Assembly: GCF_000312045.1 (NCBI RefSeq)
Contig: NZ_HE978635.1
Coordinates: 62,342 to 126,341 of the forward strand
DNA length: 64,000 bases
Direction: 5' to 3'
DNA from: Noviherbaspirillum massiliense JC206
GTDB lineage: Bacteria; Pseudomonadota; Gammaproteobacteria; Burkholderiales; Burkholderiaceae_D
Part shown: positions 36,771-46,291 of the stretch, piece after piece
Layout: every line of letters starts with the position of its first letter
How positions within the stretch are numbered: the first letter of the stretch is position 1
The notes under the pieces: generated by a model
Told to the model about the DNA's origin: nothing
The model's input: only the letters and a program-made list of their open reading frames with translations
Databases searched by the model: none
Made by a program: the position numbers and the translations under genes

Positions 36771-37118
36771 TTACCCCTGCCCGGTATCGATCATTCCGTG
36801 CAGTTCGGCGGCCGCGATCTGGATCGAATAATACTGGGCTTCGCTCGCCCGGCTTTCGACCGCCAGAACTCCGCAGCGGTGCACGTTCTTGAAATCCCCG
36901 TACGGGAACTTGTACTTGCCTATTTCTTCTTCACTGTCGTCGATGCCCAGGAACCACTTGGCGTATTCCTCGACGCCGTGCCGGTGCAGAAAGGCTTCCT
37001 CCTGCTCGGGCGAAGGCTTGTGGTCGTGCCAGGCAGTATGCTCGTCGGTGATGACATGTCTTTCCCTGAGCAATTGCCGCGCGTGGTCGAATGCTTCCAG
37101 ATTCAGCTTGACTGCCAT
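36771..37118 (-). CDS. Conserved-looking hypothetical protein
   Basis: 115 residues, acidic and soluble, with a H-x-W-H cluster (TAWHDHKP) near residue 28 and YAKWFLGIDD near residue 52. No signal peptide. Normal codon use and a GAGGGA site before the ATG at 37118 support a real gene. It is 45 bases downstream of msrB on the same strand. Family not recognised. Confidence 0.7.
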   Translation of the reverse strand: MAVKLNLEAFDHARQLLRERHVITDEHTAWHDHKPSPEQEEAFLHRHGVEEYAKWFLGIDDSEEEIGKYKFPYGDFKNVHRCGVLAVESRASEAQYYSIQIAAAELHGMIDTGQG

Positions 37119-37163
37119 GGCCCGGGCGTCCCTCGTTACGTTGGCATTCGCGCAGACCGCGCC

Positions 37164-37664
37164 TCAAGCGCGCAGTTCCGGCAGTTTTTCATTTTCCGGC
37201 ACGAAGCGCAGCGCCAGGCCGTTGTTGCAATAGCGTAGCCCGGTCGGTTTCGGGCCGTCTTCAAACACGTGGCCCTGGTGGCCGCCGCAGCGCGCACAAT
37301 GGTATTCGGTGCGCGGCAAGACCAGCTTGTAATCCGTCTTCATCGCGACGCTGTCCGGGAGATGGTCATAAAAGCTGGGCCAGCCGGTGCCGCTTTCGAA
37401 TTTGGTCGAGCTGGCGAACAAGGGCAGGCTGCAGGCGGCACAGACGAAAGTGCCTGCGCGCTTTTCTTCATTCAATGGACTGGAGCCAGGCGGCTCGGTG
37501 TCTTCTTCGAACAGCACGCGATAGCTATTTGCCGGCAACAGTGCTTTCCATTCAGACTTTGGCTTTGCGAGCGGAGTCACAACATTTCCCTCCTTGGCAA
37601 TGGCCGGCAGCCAGCTGTATGCAAGCATTCCCGACAGACTGGTCAAGAATCGGCGGCGGTTCAT
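37164..37664 (-). CDS. msrB: Peptide methionine-R-sulfoxide reductase, exported
   Basis: 166 residues from the ATG at 37664, chosen for its perfect AGGAGG site. The N-terminus MNRRRFLTSLSGML is a Tat-like signal peptide. The MsrB domain has two CxxC zinc pairs (CAAC, CARC), TGWPSF, and the catalytic Cys in LRYCNN near residue 148. Repairs methionine-R-sulfoxide in periplasmic proteins, probably with a thioredoxin-like partner. Confidence 0.93.
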   Translation of the reverse strand: MNRRRFLTSLSGMLAYSWLPAIAKEGNVVTPLAKPKSEWKALLPANSYRVLFEEDTEPPGSSPLNEEKRAGTFVCAACSLPLFASSTKFESGTGWPSFYDHLPDSVAMKTDYKLVLPRTEYHCARCGGHQGHVFEDGPKPTGLRYCNNGLALRFVPENEKLPELRA

Positions 37665-37842
37665 GATAGGCCTCCTGCGCCAGTACGCCCGGATGATTCC
37701 GAGGCGACTCACTTTTGACATCGTCGTCCTGCCAACATTCCCGAAGATTGTGCATGCTCAATCCCGTTTATGGCTGTGAAGGAACCCAGTATCCGGCTTG
37801 CTGCCAAATCTCTATTGCATTGCAGCTCTTTGCCTGACACCC

Positions 37843-40296
37843 ATGTTAAAGCCTGGCACTACTTCGGAATCGCAAGCGGCGACGGAGGCTGTTCCTCTCC
37901 CCTCCCCTCCTCAGCCGGAGGCACGCCGGCAGATTGCTCCCGGCGTCACGACGGCCAGCATCGTGCTGCTGACGATCGCGGCGCTGTACTTTGGCCGGGA
38001 CATCTTCCTGCCCTTCACGCTGGCCGTGCTGCTGAGCTTCCTGCTCGCGCCCCTGGTGGCGGGGCTGCGCCACCTGCATGTGCCGCGCGTGGCCGCGGTG
38101 GTCATGGTCGTCGCCTTCGCTGTGGCGCTGATCGGCGGCCTGTCGGTTCTGGTCGGCAGCCAGATGGTCAATATCGCGAACAACCTGCCATCCTATCAGA
38201 AGACGATGCAGGAAAAGGTGCGGGCGATCCGGTCTGCTGCGCCCGGCGGCGGTGCAATCGACCGCACCACGCAGGTGATCCAGGCGCTCGGCCGCGAACT
38301 GTCGGAATCTTCCGGCACCAGCGCGGAGGGCAGGAGCGCGGACAGCGCGCGCGCGAAAAAGGAACCGATCCCGGTTCGGATCGAGCACGGCGTCGACGAA
38401 CCGATGACCCTGTTCCAGAATGTCATCAGCCCGGTGCTGGGGCCGATCGGCACGGCCGGCCTGGTCATCGTTTTCATTTTCTTTGTCCTGCTGGAGCCGA
38501 GCGACCTGCGCGACCGCTTCATCCGGCTGGCGGGCAGCGACCTGCATCGCACCACAGAAGCGCTGAGCGAAGCCGCCGAGCGCGTCAGCCGCTACCTGCT
38601 GATGCAACTGGTGGTGAACGTCACCTATGGCTTGCCGATCGGGCTCGGCCTCTACCTGATCGGCGTGCCCGGCGCCTTCCTGTGGGGCTTGCTGGCCACG
38701 GTGCTGCGCTTCATTCCCTATCTCGGCCCGGTGATTGCAGCCGTGCCGCCGATCGTGCTGTCCTTCGCCGTCGATCCGGGCTGGAGCATGCTGCTCTGGA
38801 CCGCGGCGCTGTTCCTGGTGGTGGAACTGATCAGCAATAACGTCGTCGAGCCGTGGCTGTACGGATCGAGCACCGGCATGAGCCCGGTCGCCGTAATCCT
38901 CTCGGCGATCTTCTGGACCATGCTGTGGGGGCCGGTCGGCCTGATGCTGGCCACGCCGCTCACGGTGTGCCTGGTCGTGATGGGACGTTACGTGCCGCAA
39001 CTGCAGTTTCTCGACGTGCTGCTCGGCAGCGAACCGGTGCTGGCGCCGGAAGAGCGGCTGTACCAGCGCCTGCTTGCTGGCAATGTGGAAGAAGCCATCG
39101 AAATCGCAGAGACGCAAATGGCGGAAACCGGCATGCTGGCCTTCTATTCAGAGACTGGCCTGCCGGCCTTGCGCCTGGCAGAAAATGCGCGCGAGCGCGG
39201 CGCTTCGGACGAAGACCGGACAAAGGTGGCCGAGGGCATGCTCGCGGTGCTGTTCGACGTGAAGGACCAGGTCGACAGGAAAGACGACTCAGAGAATGCG
39301 CCGAGCCGCTGGCTGGGCACACCGGTGCTGTCGATTGCCGGCCGCGGGCAGCTCGACGCGGCCGGCGCCGAAATGCTGGTACAAGCCCTCGCCGGCCAGG
39401 GCATAGGCGCGAATCTTCTGCCGGCCATCGCCGTCACGCTCGACCATATCGGCAATATCGACCTGGCCGGCATCGAAGTGGTCTGCCTGTCCTACTTCAG
39501 CCCGCGTCCCAAGGCTTATGCCCGGTTCGTCTGCCGCCGTCTCAAGCGCCGCCTGCCACGCCTGAAGATCGTGCTCGGCGCCTGGAACCTGGCCTCCGAG
39601 GCGGGTCCGCCGGAACAGCTCGCCGCCGACTCCGGTGCCGATGCCGTCGCCACCACCCTGGAAGAAGCGGTGCGCCGTATCGAAGAGATGGTGGACCAGG
39701 CGGTGGCGCAGCCTTCCGTGCCGCCGCCCTTGCCGGCCGAGGAACAGGCCCGCATCGAAGCGCTGCATTCGAGCGGGGCACTGGCCGCAAGCAACAGCGC
39801 CCATCTCGACCGCGTCGCGCGCGAAGTGGCGGAAGCCTTCGATGCCCCGATCGCGCTGGTGTCGCTGATCGATGACAGTTGCCAGTTGTGGAAGGGTGCG
39901 CACGGCTTGCCGGAGCGGCTCAACCAGGCCCGCCAGGGTACGCGCGAAACCGCGATATGCACGCATGTGGTGGCATCAAAAGCGCCGCTGGTGGTGGAAG
40001 ATACCGCGCGCGACGCACGCTTTGCGCACAACCCCTTCCTGCGCGAGCACGGCTTTCGCTTCTATGCCGGCGTGCCGCTGCGCACATCCTCCGGCCATGT
40101 CATCGGCTCGCTGTGCGTGATCGACCTGAAACCGCGCACGCTTACACCGCGCGAACTCAAGCTGCTGCAGGTGGTTGCCGATGAATTGATGGCCGAACTT
40201 GCCCAGCGTGCTTCTGCGCCCCATGTTTCCGAAGAAAAGCCGGAGTGCACGGATGTGCAGCTCGGCATGCAGCGGGCGTCGGCGGCCGGAAGTTAG
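37843..40296 (+). CDS. AI-2E family transporter fused to a B12-binding-like segment and a GAF domain
   Basis: 817 residues from the ATG at 37843. Residues about 28-390 are an AI-2E/PerM-type transporter with eight membrane segments and the GLPIGLGLYLIGVPGAFLWGLLA region; AI-2E proteins export solutes or peptides. Residues about 489-583 resemble the Rossmann-like fold of cobalamin-binding/regulatory domains. Residues about 637-787 form a GAF domain (GTRETAICTHVV, FYAGVPLRTSSGHVIGSLCVID) of the type found before sensor kinases. So transport and ligand sensing seem joined in one polypeptide. No frameshift is needed to read it through. Confidence 0.85.
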   Translation: MLKPGTTSESQAATEAVPLPSPPQPEARRQIAPGVTTASIVLLTIAALYFGRDIFLPFTLAVLLSFLLAPLVAGLRHLHVPRVAAVVMVVAFAVALIGGLSVLVGSQMVNIANNLPSYQKTMQEKVRAIRSAAPGGGAIDRTTQVIQALGRELSESSGTSAEGRSADSARAKKEPIPVRIEHGVDEPMTLFQNVISPVLGPIGTAGLVIVFIFFVLLEPSDLRDRFIRLAGSDLHRTTEALSEAAERVSRYLLMQLVVNVTYGLPIGLGLYLIGVPGAFLWGLLATVLRFIPYLGPVIAAVPPIVLSFAVDPGWSMLLWTAALFLVVELISNNVVEPWLYGSSTGMSPVAVILSAIFWTMLWGPVGLMLATPLTVCLVVMGRYVPQLQFLDVLLGSEPVLAPEERLYQRLLAGNVEEAIEIAETQMAETGMLAFYSETGLPALRLAENARERGASDEDRTKVAEGMLAVLFDVKDQVDRKDDSENAPSRWLGTPVLSIAGRGQLDAAGAEMLVQALAGQGIGANLLPAIAVTLDHIGNIDLAGIEVVCLSYFSPRPKAYARFVCRRLKRRLPRLKIVLGAWNLASEAGPPEQLAADSGADAVATTLEEAVRRIEEMVDQAVAQPSVPPPLPAEEQARIEALHSSGALAASNSAHLDRVAREVAEAFDAPIALVSLIDDSCQLWKGAHGLPERLNQARQGTRETAICTHVVASKAPLVVEDTARDARFAHNPFLREHGFRFYAGVPLRTSSGHVIGSLCVIDLKPRTLTPRELKLLQVVADELMAELAQRASAPHVSEEKPECTDVQLGMQRASAAGS

Positions 40297-40403
40297 CAAG
40301 TCTCACACATTGCTTTTGCAGATGGAGCATCGTCTCGGTCGCTTCGGGAATCTGTGCAAACCGTCGTCGGCCGCCATCAGCGTGTCCCGCAAGCCGCGAT
40401 TCG

Positions 40404-41258
40404 TCACTTTATCGCACCAACAGTAAAGCCCGCGACGAAACGATCCACGAAGAAGTTGTACAGCACTGCGATCGGGATGCTGACGATCAGGCAGGCGCCC
40501 ATGAGCGAGCCCCAGAAATACACGTCGCCGCGCACGAGGAAGGTCGGCACGCCCACGCTCACCGTGTAATGCGACGAACTGGTGATGAAGGTCAGGGCGT
40601 AGATGAATTCCTGCATTACCAGGGTGAGGCTGAAGATGATGACCGTCAGGATTCCCGCCGAGGAGAGCGGCACGACCACTTTCAGAAAGGCGCCGAAGCG
40701 GCTCAGTCCGTCCATCATGGCCGCTTCCTCGATGTCGCGCGGCACGGCTTTGAAGAAACCCATCATCAGCCAAGTGCAGAACGGGACCGTGAAGCTCGGG
40801 TATACCAGCACCAGCGACCATAGCGAATCCTGGATACCCAGTGAGCCAACGATGCGGGAGAACGGAATGAACAGGATGGTGGGCGGTATCAGGTAGGTCA
40901 GGAAAATGCCGACCGCAAGCTGGGTCCCGAGGCGGCCGGGCAGGCGCGCAAGGCTGTAACCCGCCGGCACGGCGAGCAGCAGCGTGATGGCGACGACCGC
41001 GACGCCGACCAATAGCGTGTTCAGCAGCCACTGCGGATATTGGGTGTCGAAGAACAGCACCCGCAAATTCTCCAGCGTCGGCGGGCTGTTGAAGAGGAAA
41101 GGATTGTTGGCAGTGTTGACCAGGTCGAGGATGTCCTTGAACGTGGTGATCAGCATCCAGTAGAAGGGAAAGGCGCTGAACGCCGCGAATGCGGCAATGA
41201 TGCCGAACCGGGTGGCGTTTGTGCCACGGCGCCGCCAGCGTATCGATGCCGCATGCAT
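40404..41258 (-). CDS. Carbohydrate ABC transporter permease, MalG type
   Basis: 284 residues with six membrane segments and the EAA loop EEAAMMDGLSRFGAFLKVVVPLSSAG near residue 173. It pairs with the MalF-type subunit to form the translocation pore. Preceded by a strong GGAGGTGA ribosome site that overlaps the end of the MalF gene. Last gene of the four-gene transporter unit. Confidence 0.94.
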   Translation of the reverse strand: MHAASIRWRRRGTNATRFGIIAAFAAFSAFPFYWMLITTFKDILDLVNTANNPFLFNSPPTLENLRVLFFDTQYPQWLLNTLLVGVAVVAITLLLAVPAGYSLARLPGRLGTQLAVGIFLTYLIPPTILFIPFSRIVGSLGIQDSLWSLVLVYPSFTVPFCTWLMMGFFKAVPRDIEEAAMMDGLSRFGAFLKVVVPLSSAGILTVIIFSLTLVMQEFIYALTFITSSSHYTVSVGVPTFLVRGDVYFWGSLMGACLIVSIPIAVLYNFFVDRFVAGFTVGAIK

Positions 41259-41259
41259 C

Positions 41260-42195
41260 TCAGGTCACCTCCGTGCGGCGGGCGACCGTCAGAAGCGCGA
41301 TCACCACCGCCACCAACAGCGGGAACAGGAACAGCGAAATCGCCGCTCCCTCGGCCAGGTCGCCGCCCTGTATGCCGGTAAAGAACGCCAGGCTGGCCAG
41401 CACCTGGGTCGTGTCATACGGCCCGCCGCGCGTCAGCACGTAGATGATGATCATGTCGGTGAAGGTGAACACGATGCCGAACAGCAGCGCCACCAGCATG
41501 ACGGGCATCACCAGCGGGATATTGATGCGGAACAGGCGGCGCCAGAAGCCGGCACCGTCCATGGCGGCGGCGTCGTGGATGTCCTGTGGAATGCCGGCAA
41601 GGCCCGCCAGGATGATCACCGTAGCCAGCGGCAGCAAGCGCCACACGTCCACGATGATGATCGATGCCATCGCCAGGTCCGGCTGGCCGAGCCAGATCGG
41701 CCAGCTTCCCGGGGACAGCAGGCCGAGCGCTTTCAGTGTCCAGTTGATGATGCTGTACACCGGATCGAAGATCCACAGCCAGCCTATGGTGCCAAGCGAG
41801 ATCGGCGCCACCCACGGCAGCAGGATCAGAAAACGGACCAGCCACTTGCCGCGGAAATCGCCATACAGCGCCACTGCCAGGATCTTTGCCAGCACCACCA
41901 CCAGGAACTGCGACACGAGCGTGAACACCAGGCTGTTGCGCAATGAGCGCCAGAAAGTGCCGCTGTCGAACACGCGCCGGAAATTGTCCAGGCCGGTGAA
42001 ATGCAGCACCTGGCTGCCGACGGTGGCATCGGACAGGCTGTAATAGATCGACAGCAGGAAGGGAAAGGCGACCAGCAGCGTGATATAGATCACTGCCGGG
42101 GCCAGCATGAAGAGGCCGAGCCGGGTATCGTCGTCCTGCACCCGGCGGCGCGCCGGGTGCCGTTCGATCATCGCGGTCGGGGCAGTGGCACTCAT
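41260..42195 (-). CDS. Carbohydrate ABC transporter permease, MalF type
   Basis: 311 residues with six membrane segments and the EAA loop HDAAAMDGAGFWRRLFRINIPLVMP near residue 205. I start at the ATG at 42195; a TTG at 42201 would overlap the ATPase stop (TGA) and is also possible. Inner-membrane pore partner of the MalG-type subunit. Confidence 0.94.
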   Translation of the reverse strand: MSATAPTAMIERHPARRRVQDDDTRLGLFMLAPAVIYITLLVAFPFLLSIYYSLSDATVGSQVLHFTGLDNFRRVFDSGTFWRSLRNSLVFTLVSQFLVVVLAKILAVALYGDFRGKWLVRFLILLPWVAPISLGTIGWLWIFDPVYSIINWTLKALGLLSPGSWPIWLGQPDLAMASIIIVDVWRLLPLATVIILAGLAGIPQDIHDAAAMDGAGFWRRLFRINIPLVMPVMLVALLFGIVFTFTDMIIIYVLTRGGPYDTTQVLASLAFFTGIQGGDLAEGAAISLFLFPLLVAVVIALLTVARRTEVT

Positions 42196-42197
42196 GA

Positions 42198-43223
42198 TCA
42201 ATGCGTTTCGTGCCTGCGCCCCGACTGCGGATCGAAATGACGCAGGTCGCGGCTGCGCACCACGAAGCCGTAGCGTGCGCCGGCCTCGATGGGCACCGTC
42301 ACCGTACAGGGGATGCGCGATATTGCCTTCACTGGCGGCAGCGGCGGTTCCAGCACGCCATACACCAGCCGGTCCGAGCCGAGGTTTTCGATGCGCGTCA
42401 CCTGCAGCGGGAAGCTTGTCACGGCCTCGTCCGCGGGATAGGCTTCGCGCGGCAGGAAGTGCTCGGGACGAAAGCCGGTGACCAGTCCATGCTGCTCCAT
42501 CATGTTCATCGGTGGCGAACCGATAAAGGTGGCGACGAACATGTCTGCCGGATGTTCGTACACTTCCTTCGGCGTGCCGATCTGGTGGATATGGCCGTGG
42601 TTGAGGATCACGATGCGGTCGCCCAGGCCCAGCGCTTCGATCTGATCGTGCGTGACATAGATGGTCGTGGTCGCCAGCCGCCGCTGGAATTGCTGCAGTT
42701 CGTCGCGCGCCGAGGTCCGGAGCTTGGCGTCGAGGTTGGACAAGGGTTCATCCAGCAGGAACACGACGGGCTGACGCACGACCGCCCGCGCCAGGGCGAC
42801 CCGCTGGCGCTCGCCGCCGGAGAGCTGGCGCGGCTTGCGCATCAGCAGATGATCGATGCCGAACAGCTTCGCCGCCCAGCCCACCTTCTCGGCGACCTGG
42901 TCGTGCGGCATGCGCTGGCCTTCGAGCGGAAAAGCAATATTGCCGAATACGGTGAGGTGCGGATACAGCGCATAGCTCTGGAACACCATGGCCATGTTGC
43001 GCTCGCGCGGCGGCAACTCGGTCACGTCGCGGCCATCCACCAGGATGGCGCCGGAACTCGGCGTCTCCAGTCCCGCAATCATCCGCAACAGCGTGGTCTT
43101 CCCGGAACCGGACGGTCCGAGCAGCACCAGGAATTCCGCTTCGCGCACGGCAAGGTCGATCCCATCCACCGCGTTTCCGCCGTCGAAACGCTTGGTAATG
43201 GCGCGTGTCTCTACCGTAGCCAT
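42198..43223 (-). CDS. Carbohydrate ABC transporter ATPase, UgpC/MalK type
   Basis: 341 residues from the ATG at 43223; an open stretch upstream (to 43433) is only the shadow of the binding protein gene. Walker A GPSGSGKTTLL near residue 36, LSGGERQRVALARA near residue 134, Walker B VFLLDEPLSNLD near residue 155, and a C-terminal TOBE-like regulatory domain. Hydrolyses ATP for sugar import. Confidence 0.94.
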   Translation of the reverse strand: MATVETRAITKRFDGGNAVDGIDLAVREAEFLVLLGPSGSGKTTLLRMIAGLETPSSGAILVDGRDVTELPPRERNMAMVFQSYALYPHLTVFGNIAFPLEGQRMPHDQVAEKVGWAAKLFGIDHLLMRKPRQLSGGERQRVALARAVVRQPVVFLLDEPLSNLDAKLRTSARDELQQFQRRLATTTIYVTHDQIEALGLGDRIVILNHGHIHQIGTPKEVYEHPADMFVATFIGSPPMNMMEQHGLVTGFRPEHFLPREAYPADEAVTSFPLQVTRIENLGSDRLVYGVLEPPLPPVKAISRIPCTVTVPIEAGARYGFVVRSRDLRHFDPQSGRRHETH

Positions 43224-43254
43224 GGCGCTTGCCTGCAACTCCGCATCCCGCGCA

Positions 43255-44637
43255 TCACACCATGCCTCGTTCGCGCCATTTCGCGAAGATGCGCTTGCAT
43301 GCGGCATCCGCCTGCGCGACCGCGTTCTCCGGTGTCTCTGTACCGGTGGCCGCCTTGCCGAACATGGTGTTGAGCACCCAGGTGTTGAAGATTTCGTCGA
43401 TGGCGGCGTTGGCATATCCGGGATAGCCGACATTCGTCGCCTGCGTCATCAGCGTGCCGAGCACCTTGTACTTGTCGTGCGGCGTGGCCTTGGGATCGTC
43501 GGCGATCATCTTCTGCAGGTCGGGCACGGTGCTGTTGAAGCAGGGGAAGTTGTAGTACTCGCTTCCCACGAAGCCCTGCCGGAAATTGTCGATGTAGTCC
43601 ACCAGGAATTTCTTCGCGCCGTCGATGTTCTCCGCGAATTTCCAGATCACGTAGCAATCCATCACGTGCTCCATGCCGATGCGGCGCACCGGGCCCTGCA
43701 GTGCCTGAGTCAGCCAGATATTGGGCGTGACCGGAATCCGCTTGTTCTCCCCTTCGCGGGTGACGGAAATTGCATTCAGGCAGAGCGAGATCTTGCCGGC
43801 GAGCATAGCGCGATTGTTCGAAGACGCATCCCATGCCATCACTTCCGGCGTCATGGTTTCCTGATACAGAGTCTTGACGAACTTCACCGCTTCCACCGTG
43901 CTCTTCGAGTTCAGCACCACTTCGCCGTCTTCGTTCTGGACCGATCCACCGAAGGCAAATAGTATGGTGCGCATGGCCATCGCAGTGTCGAGCTCGGAAG
44001 ACAGGCCGATGCCCACGGGAATATTGCGTTTCTGCTTGATCTGGCGCCCCGCGTTAAGCACGTCTTCCCAGGTATCCGGCGCCTTGGCGCCGATCTCGTC
44101 CCAGAGATCCTTGCGATAGTTGATCGGATCGGGAACGAAGCTGTCGGAAAACGCGAAATACTTCTTCGTCTTCGGGTTATAGGTGCTCTTGATGGCAAGG
44201 TCGACCGGCTTGCCGTGCTTGCGCTGGCATTCCTCGTAGATTTCGCGGTGGTTGATGACCTGATCCTCATACACTGGCGGCGGCGACAGGAACATGAACA
44301 AGTCATGCCCCTTCTGCGCCGACACTTCCGCGGCGGCACGCGTAGCGAGCGCCGGAATGCCGACATGGTCGACAATCACATCGGTGTCGTTCTTCTGCCC
44401 CCACTCCTTCACGTAAGTGCCGTCGAACCACTTGTCATAACCGGGCACGAAATGATTCCACTGCAAAATCTTCAGTGTCCGCTTCGCTGCATGGGCATTG
44501 ATAAAAGGCGCAGCTCCGGCCACAAGACCTGCCGCACCGGCCGCCTGGATGATCCGGCGTCGCCGGATATTGGTGCCGGAAGCAAACGTGGTGGGCGCAT
44601 TTTGCCGGCAGCCATCATTGCTGGTCTGATTTGTCAT
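43255..44637 (-). CDS. Carbohydrate ABC transporter substrate-binding protein with Tat signal
   Basis: 460 residues from the ATG at 44637 with GAGGAGA upstream. The N-terminus has NIRRRRIIQAAGAAGLVAG, a twin-arginine type signal, followed by a family 1 extracellular solute-binding protein; LQWNHFVPGYDKWFD near residue 57 is typical. It binds a sugar, polyol or sugar phosphate in the periplasm; the exact ligand is unknown because no catabolic gene is linked. First gene of the transporter unit. Confidence 0.93.
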   Translation of the reverse strand: MTNQTSNDGCRQNAPTTFASGTNIRRRRIIQAAGAAGLVAGAAPFINAHAAKRTLKILQWNHFVPGYDKWFDGTYVKEWGQKNDTDVIVDHVGIPALATRAAAEVSAQKGHDLFMFLSPPPVYEDQVINHREIYEECQRKHGKPVDLAIKSTYNPKTKKYFAFSDSFVPDPINYRKDLWDEIGAKAPDTWEDVLNAGRQIKQKRNIPVGIGLSSELDTAMAMRTILFAFGGSVQNEDGEVVLNSKSTVEAVKFVKTLYQETMTPEVMAWDASSNNRAMLAGKISLCLNAISVTREGENKRIPVTPNIWLTQALQGPVRRIGMEHVMDCYVIWKFAENIDGAKKFLVDYIDNFRQGFVGSEYYNFPCFNSTVPDLQKMIADDPKATPHDKYKVLGTLMTQATNVGYPGYANAAIDEIFNTWVLNTMFGKAATGTETPENAVAQADAACKRIFAKWRERGMV

Positions 44638-45016
44638 CGCTGTCTCCTCGGTGAGAAAAATCTTGTTTTCCCTCCCTGAGCGGACTGACCAAATCTGTAC
44701 TTTTAAATATAAACTGCCAGGCAAATAACGCAACATATTCCCTGCCTCAACAGGGAATGCTTCCATGCCGATTCCGGGATGTCCGCTTGAATGACTGCCA
44801 CGCAAAACGCTCGGCATCTTTGCATAAGCGCATCGCCGTGGCGCTCAGTGCGATGTTCCGGGTAGTAAGAATCGCGGCCAGGTCTTGCCTCGTTCATCGT
44901 GAGCAGTTGATTACTGCTCAGCACCTGCAAGCAAGCAGCGGGCTCTACACATCCTTTGCCTTCGGTGCGTGGTTTGAACTGGCACCGGAGATATCCGGAT
45001 TTCGCGATCAAGGCTC
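44638..45016. other. Intergenic region between the transporter and the SEFIR gene
   Basis: About 380 bases, promoter of the binding protein gene at the left. An 8-bp hairpin (44737-44744/44751-44758) lies in the leader. Nothing else seen. Confidence 0.35.
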
Positions 45017-46291
45017 TCAGGTGACTTCGCCCCGTTCAAACCGGCGCACGATATCGGCATAGACCTCGGGCGGAAACTGGGCGAAGTCGAACAGCATGAA
45101 TAATGGCTCGGCAATGCGCTGCACATGTTCGGCCAGCGCTTCCCGGATGGAACCGAGAACCACGACGATGTCCACCTGCGATTCATCGTCATGTGCAGTG
45201 CGGGGAAAGATGTGGCGGCTGGAGCTCGAACTGCCGAGCTTTCGTCCGGCGAGTCCGCGATGCGTGACGCGCACGCTCAGCCGGGTCGCGGGATCCACGC
45301 CGAGATGCCTGTACAGATTCGCTGCAAACAGCAAGGCTTCTGCCATCCGCATGATGCGGATATTGAAGAAGAAGGCATTCTCTGCACGCTGGTCTTCAAA
45401 CAGGCACTGGCGCAGGAAGAAGTCGGCGTTGGAACGCAAGGCCCAGTAGTCATAGGATGTGCGTCCGGACAGCGAATCGGTTTCGGTGAAGATCTCGGCC
45501 CGGATGCCATCGCCATACGGGTGAGGGCGGAATTTGTCGTGATGGTCGAGGGTGATGCCGATCGGCCAGCCGAAGGTATGGATTTCCGACTTGCGCACGC
45601 TGGTTACAAGTTCGAGCTGCGATTTGCTGATGTCGGCGTGCAGGCCGAAGCGCAGCTCCATGTAAGCGTGGATGCCCAGCGCCTTCAAGCGTTTCGCCGT
45701 CGCCTTCGCTTCGGTATTGAACCAGGCATCGTCCAGCAGCTTGATGCCGCTGGCCATCACGCCGGAATTGCTGGCATGGCGGGCCGGCGCTGTGGACCGG
45801 ACGGGGTCGGATGAAAAGGGATTTTCTCCGAGCGGCGGCTTGACCACTGCCGGCGCGCCAAGCAATTCCCGGAGCAGCTCTTCCCTTTTTTCCCGATAGT
45901 GACCGGCTTCGGAAAAGTCGATGTACAGGCGCGGACCGAGAAAGCGTGGCACCTTGCGGGTCGACGCATTGTTGCGGATCAGCGGGATGAATTTTTTGGT
46001 GTCGATGCTGTGCACCATGTCGGCGGTAATGATCAGGCGTTCATAGCCGACGCCGCTTGAGCCAGCTTCCGACCTGGCGACATAGTTTTCGGAACACACC
46101 AGCAACACCCGGTCCGATTCGGTGATCCCTTTCTGCATGAAGGCGGCGACATCCTGGCCCGGAACGAGATCCCACTGATCGAGCGATGCATCGACACCAT
46201 GAACGCGCAAGTCCGTGGCCAGCTGGAGCACCCAAGCCTTGTGTGCAACCGAGTCGTGGGAATAAGAGATGAAGACTTTCGGCACGCTCAT
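45017..46291 (-). CDS. SEFIR-domain protein with an uncharacterised C-terminal domain
   Basis: 424 residues from the ATG at 46291 (GGGAGGTG site). Residues about 4-150 are a SEFIR (TIR-like) domain: VFISYSHDS near residue 6, SLDQWDL near residue 36, VLLVCSENYV near residue 64 and IPLIRNN near residue 100. The remaining about 240 residues have no motif I recognise; they contain conserved-looking HTFGWPIGITLDHHDKF. Bacterial SEFIR proteins are linked to NAD-depleting anti-phage defence in some species. It stands alone. Function here is inference. Confidence 0.75.
   Translation of the reverse strand: MSVPKVFISYSHDSVAHKAWVLQLATDLRVHGVDASLDQWDLVPGQDVAAFMQKGITESDRVLLVCSENYVARSEAGSSGVGYERLIITADMVHSIDTKKFIPLIRNNASTRKVPRFLGPRLYIDFSEAGHYREKREELLRELLGAPAVVKPPLGENPFSSDPVRSTAPARHASNSGVMASGIKLLDDAWFNTEAKATAKRLKALGIHAYMELRFGLHADISKSQLELVTSVRKSEIHTFGWPIGITLDHHDKFRPHPYGDGIRAEIFTETDSLSGRTSYDYWALRSNADFFLRQCLFEDQRAENAFFFNIRIMRMAEALLFAANLYRHLGVDPATRLSVRVTHRGLAGRKLGSSSSSRHIFPRTAHDDESQVDIVVVLGSIREALAEHVQRIAEPLFMLFDFAQFPPEVYADIVRRFERGEVT

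Noticed and set aside
42198..43433. 411-codon form of the transporter ATPase
   Set aside because: The upstream 70 codons are a shadow of the binding protein gene; the ABC domain begins at the ATG at 43223.
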